From contig DATJPY010000104.1 of the NCBI GenBank assembly GCA_035506135.1, forward strand, positions 81,836 to 145,835: 64,000 bases of DNA, read 5' to 3'. Both the position numbers and the translations under genes were made by a program. Positions 62,864 to 64,000 of the stretch are shown here, piece after piece. The notes beneath the pieces were generated by a model. The model saw nothing but the letters and a program-made list of their open reading frames with translations. It searched no databases and was not told the DNA's origin. How positions within the stretch are numbered: position 1 is the stretch's first letter; every line of letters begins with the position of its first letter. Source of the DNA: DATJPY01 sp035506135. Lineage in GTDB: Bacteria; Myxococcota_A; UBA9160; PR03.

Positions 62864-64000
62864 CGCGGCCCCCGCGATTCCGCGACCCGCAGCAGCTCCT
62901 CGGCCAGGTAGTCGCGCTCGCCGCGCACAGCGTCCCCGATGCGCTCGCGGAAGAGCGCGCGCCCCTCCTCGAGCTCGTCGCGCATCGCCGCCACGACGGA
63001 GCTGCTCCGCAGCGCGCTCGCGAACTTCTCGGGGTTGTAGAGCACGATGTCGGAAACGATGATCCGCGCCAGGCGCTCGGCGTTGGCGCGCTCGGCGGCG
63101 AGGGGGTCCGGTTGCTGAGCGGCAGCGGGTCTTGATGAACTTCGCTCGGCTTCGCCTCGCTGCGCGCGCCCTTCGGGCGCTTGCGGGGGATGCTCCAGAC
63201 GCGCGCCTTGCGTCGGAGGTGACGTGGCCGGCTCGCTGCGCGCGATCGGATCTTGCTGAGCGGCAGCGCGTCTGTTGACTTCGCTCGCCTGCGGCTCGCT
63301 GCGCGCGATCGGATCTTGCTGAGCGGCAGCGCGTCTGTTGACTTCGCTCGCCTGCGGCTCGCTGCGCGCGATCGCTTCGCGATCGCTTGCGGGATGCTCC
63401 GGACGCTCGCCTTGCCTCGGAGGCGACGGGGCCCCGGGCGGCTCCATCGGTGCGGGCGCTCCCCGGGTGCCGCGGACGGGGAGCAGCTCGAAGCGCCGCA
63501 AAATCTCCTGCAGCGCGCCCGGGAGCTCGTGCGGCTCGACGTAGACGTCCGCGCCGTAGAGCTCGCTCGGCGGCCGCCGGTAGCGGTCCTCCTTGTGGAT
63601 TGCCCCCACCAGCACCACCCCGATCGAATGAAGGCTCTCGTTGCGCTTGACGAGCTCGCAGATCTGGAAGCCGAACATCTTCGGAAGCGCGGCATCGATC
63701 ACGATCGCGCGCGGCAGCGCGCGCTGGATGGTGAGGATCGCCTCGACACCATCGTGTGCCACGAGCACCTGGAGACCCCAGCCCTCGAGCGCGTCGGCCA
63801 GCACCTTGCACGACTCGGGGTTGGCGTTGGCGACGACGACCAGCCGCTCTCGATCGAAGCGCGGCTCGTCGAGCTGTTGACTTCGCTCGCTGCGCTCGCT
63901 GCGCGCGATCGGATCTTGCTGAGCGGCAGCGCGTCTGTTGACTTCGCTCGGCTTCGCCTCGCTGCGCGCGATCGGATCTTGCTGAGCGGCAGCGCGTCTG
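62860..64000 (-). CDS. Atypical response regulator with repeat-coded segments (5' end outside window)
   Basis: The frame enters from the right edge with no start seen; GTG 63804 would cut off the first strand of the receiver. From N to C: a repeat-coded stretch (64000-63876), a receiver-like domain (about 63850-63480), a second repeat-coded stretch (63427-63113), and a helical C-terminal domain (RLARIIVSDIVLYNPEKF, then MRDELEEGRALFRERIGDAV) known from other deltaproteobacterial regulators. The receiver keeps an acceptor Asp (AIVIDAALPKMFGF). The acidic pocket is changed to VVVANANPES and the invariant Lys is Glu (VYVEPHEL). It is likely a pseudo-receiver or one with altered phosphorylation. 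It heads the chemosensory genes visible here. Confidence 0.85.
   Translation of the reverse strand, partial: RRAAAQQDPIARSEAKPSEVNRRAAAQQDPIARSERSERSQQLDEPRFDRERLVVVANANPESCKVLADALEGWGLQVLVAHDGVEAILTIQRALPRAIVIDAALPKMFGFQICELVKRNESLHSIGVVLVGAIHKEDRYRRPPSELYGADVYVEPHELPGALQEILRRFELLPVRGTRGAPAPMEPPGAPSPPRQGERPEHPASDREAIARSEPQASEVNRRAAAQQDPIARSEPQASEVNRRAAAQQDPIARSEPATSPPTQGARLEHPPQAPEGRAQRGEAERSSSRPAAAQQPDPLAAERANAERLARIIVSDIVLYNPEKFASALRSSSVVAAMRDELEEGRALFRERIGDAVRGERDYLAEELLRVAESRGPR
63113..63427 (+). repeat. Cluster of palindromic repeats inside the regulator gene
   Basis: Holds two composite copies. One is 63113-63223 (core 63140-63165, hairpin GCCCTTCGGGC). The other ends at 63427 (core 63342-63367, hairpin GATCGCTTCGCGATC). 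Between them lie a truncated core (63229-63242) and a 63-bp direct repeat with starts at 63252 and 63315 (core 63279-63304). Both composites share the tail TTGCGGG...ATGCTCC and the end CTTGCxTCGGAGGxGAC. All of it is translated on the minus strand without a stop. Confidence 0.93.
63876..64000 (+). repeat. Tandem palindromic repeats at the right window edge
   Basis: Two units in a row, 63876-63936 (61 bp) and 63937-63999 (63 bp), with a third starting at 64000. Cores lie at 63881-63904 and 63942-63967. The variable arm is CTGCG in the first and GCTTCGC in the second. The shared stretch GATCGGATCTTGCTGAGC starts near 63908 and 63971. They code for the part of the regulator in front of its receiver domain and continue beyond the window. 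Confidence 0.92.

Noticed and set aside
63113..64000. CRISPR array
   Set aside because: The 63-bp units are contiguous and lack unique spacers, they are inside a reading frame, and no cas gene is present.

Overview
The window is a GC-rich (roughly 70%), densely coding stretch of a chromosome from a diderm bacterium with lipopolysaccharide. It encodes lipid A, Kdo and heptose synthesis enzymes, parts of the Lpt and Lol transport systems, BamA and Skp. The gene order bamA-ompH-lpxA-lpxI-Gfo/Idh-lpxB-waaA-lpxK, the use of LpxI instead of LpxH, and a chemosensory cluster with a HEAT-repeat protein point to a 'deltaproteobacterial' lineage (Myxococcota, Desulfobacterota or a relative). That placement is inference. 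No rRNA, tRNA, CRISPR array, prophage or transposase was seen, and no gap without a gene exceeds 300 bp.

Layout. 1-1.5 kb: 5' part of gltB and an Lrp/AsnC regulator (both minus strand). 1.5-2.9 kb: nhaA (plus). 2.9-10.1 kb: minus-strand operon smc-ftsY-glpK-glycerophosphodiesterase. 10.1-14.8 kb: minus-strand operon of a glycosyltransferase and two ABC exporter half-transporters that look like an MdlA/MdlB-type heterodimer. 14.8-19.3 kb: plus-strand purM, a Rossmann-fold protein and an MsbA-like exporter. 19.3-29.6 kb: minus-strand genes for heptosyltransferases, HldE-type kinase, YicC, RemA-like protein, guanylate kinase, Rel (p)ppGpp enzyme and two more glycosyltransferases. 29.6-31.6 kb: plus-strand LptF/G permease and Kdo-kinase-like protein. 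31.6-41.7 kb: minus-strand outer-membrane operon bamA to lpxK from one good promoter. 41.7-52.9 kb: minus-strand lolD, lolC/E, lysS, prfB (with the programmed frameshift), lnt, ybeY, phoH, a DUF4388 protein and a TPR membrane protein. 53-55 kb: rpsT (plus), holA and lptE (minus). 55-64 kb: minus-strand chemosensory operon: pseudo-receiver regulator, HEAT-repeat protein, CheR, CheB, GAF protein, CheY and a chemoreceptor.

The genes work together mainly in building the outer membrane. HldE-type kinase and the heptosyltransferases make inner core, LpxA/I/B/K and WaaA make Kdo-lipid A, an MsbA-like exporter flips lipid, LptF/G and LptE move LPS, BamA/Skp fold outer-membrane proteins, and Lnt/LolCD mature and release lipoproteins. 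Most neighbouring genes overlap by 4 bp (ATGA, GTGA or TTGA), so translation is probably coupled along the operons.

The most unusual feature is a dispersed palindromic repeat family. Its core is about 26 bp, with a variable hairpin and a conserved tail. It lies directly after stop codons of genes (10.1-10.26 kb, 19.29 kb) and also inside two unrelated reading frames: the linker of the MdlB-like transporter and both sides of the receiver domain of the last gene. In these genes it is read in essentially the same frame and is translated into an Arg/Ala/Ser/Gln-rich peptide, partly as 63-bp (21-codon) tandem units. This resembles the in-frame palindromic elements of Rickettsia in behaviour, but I do not recognise this family.
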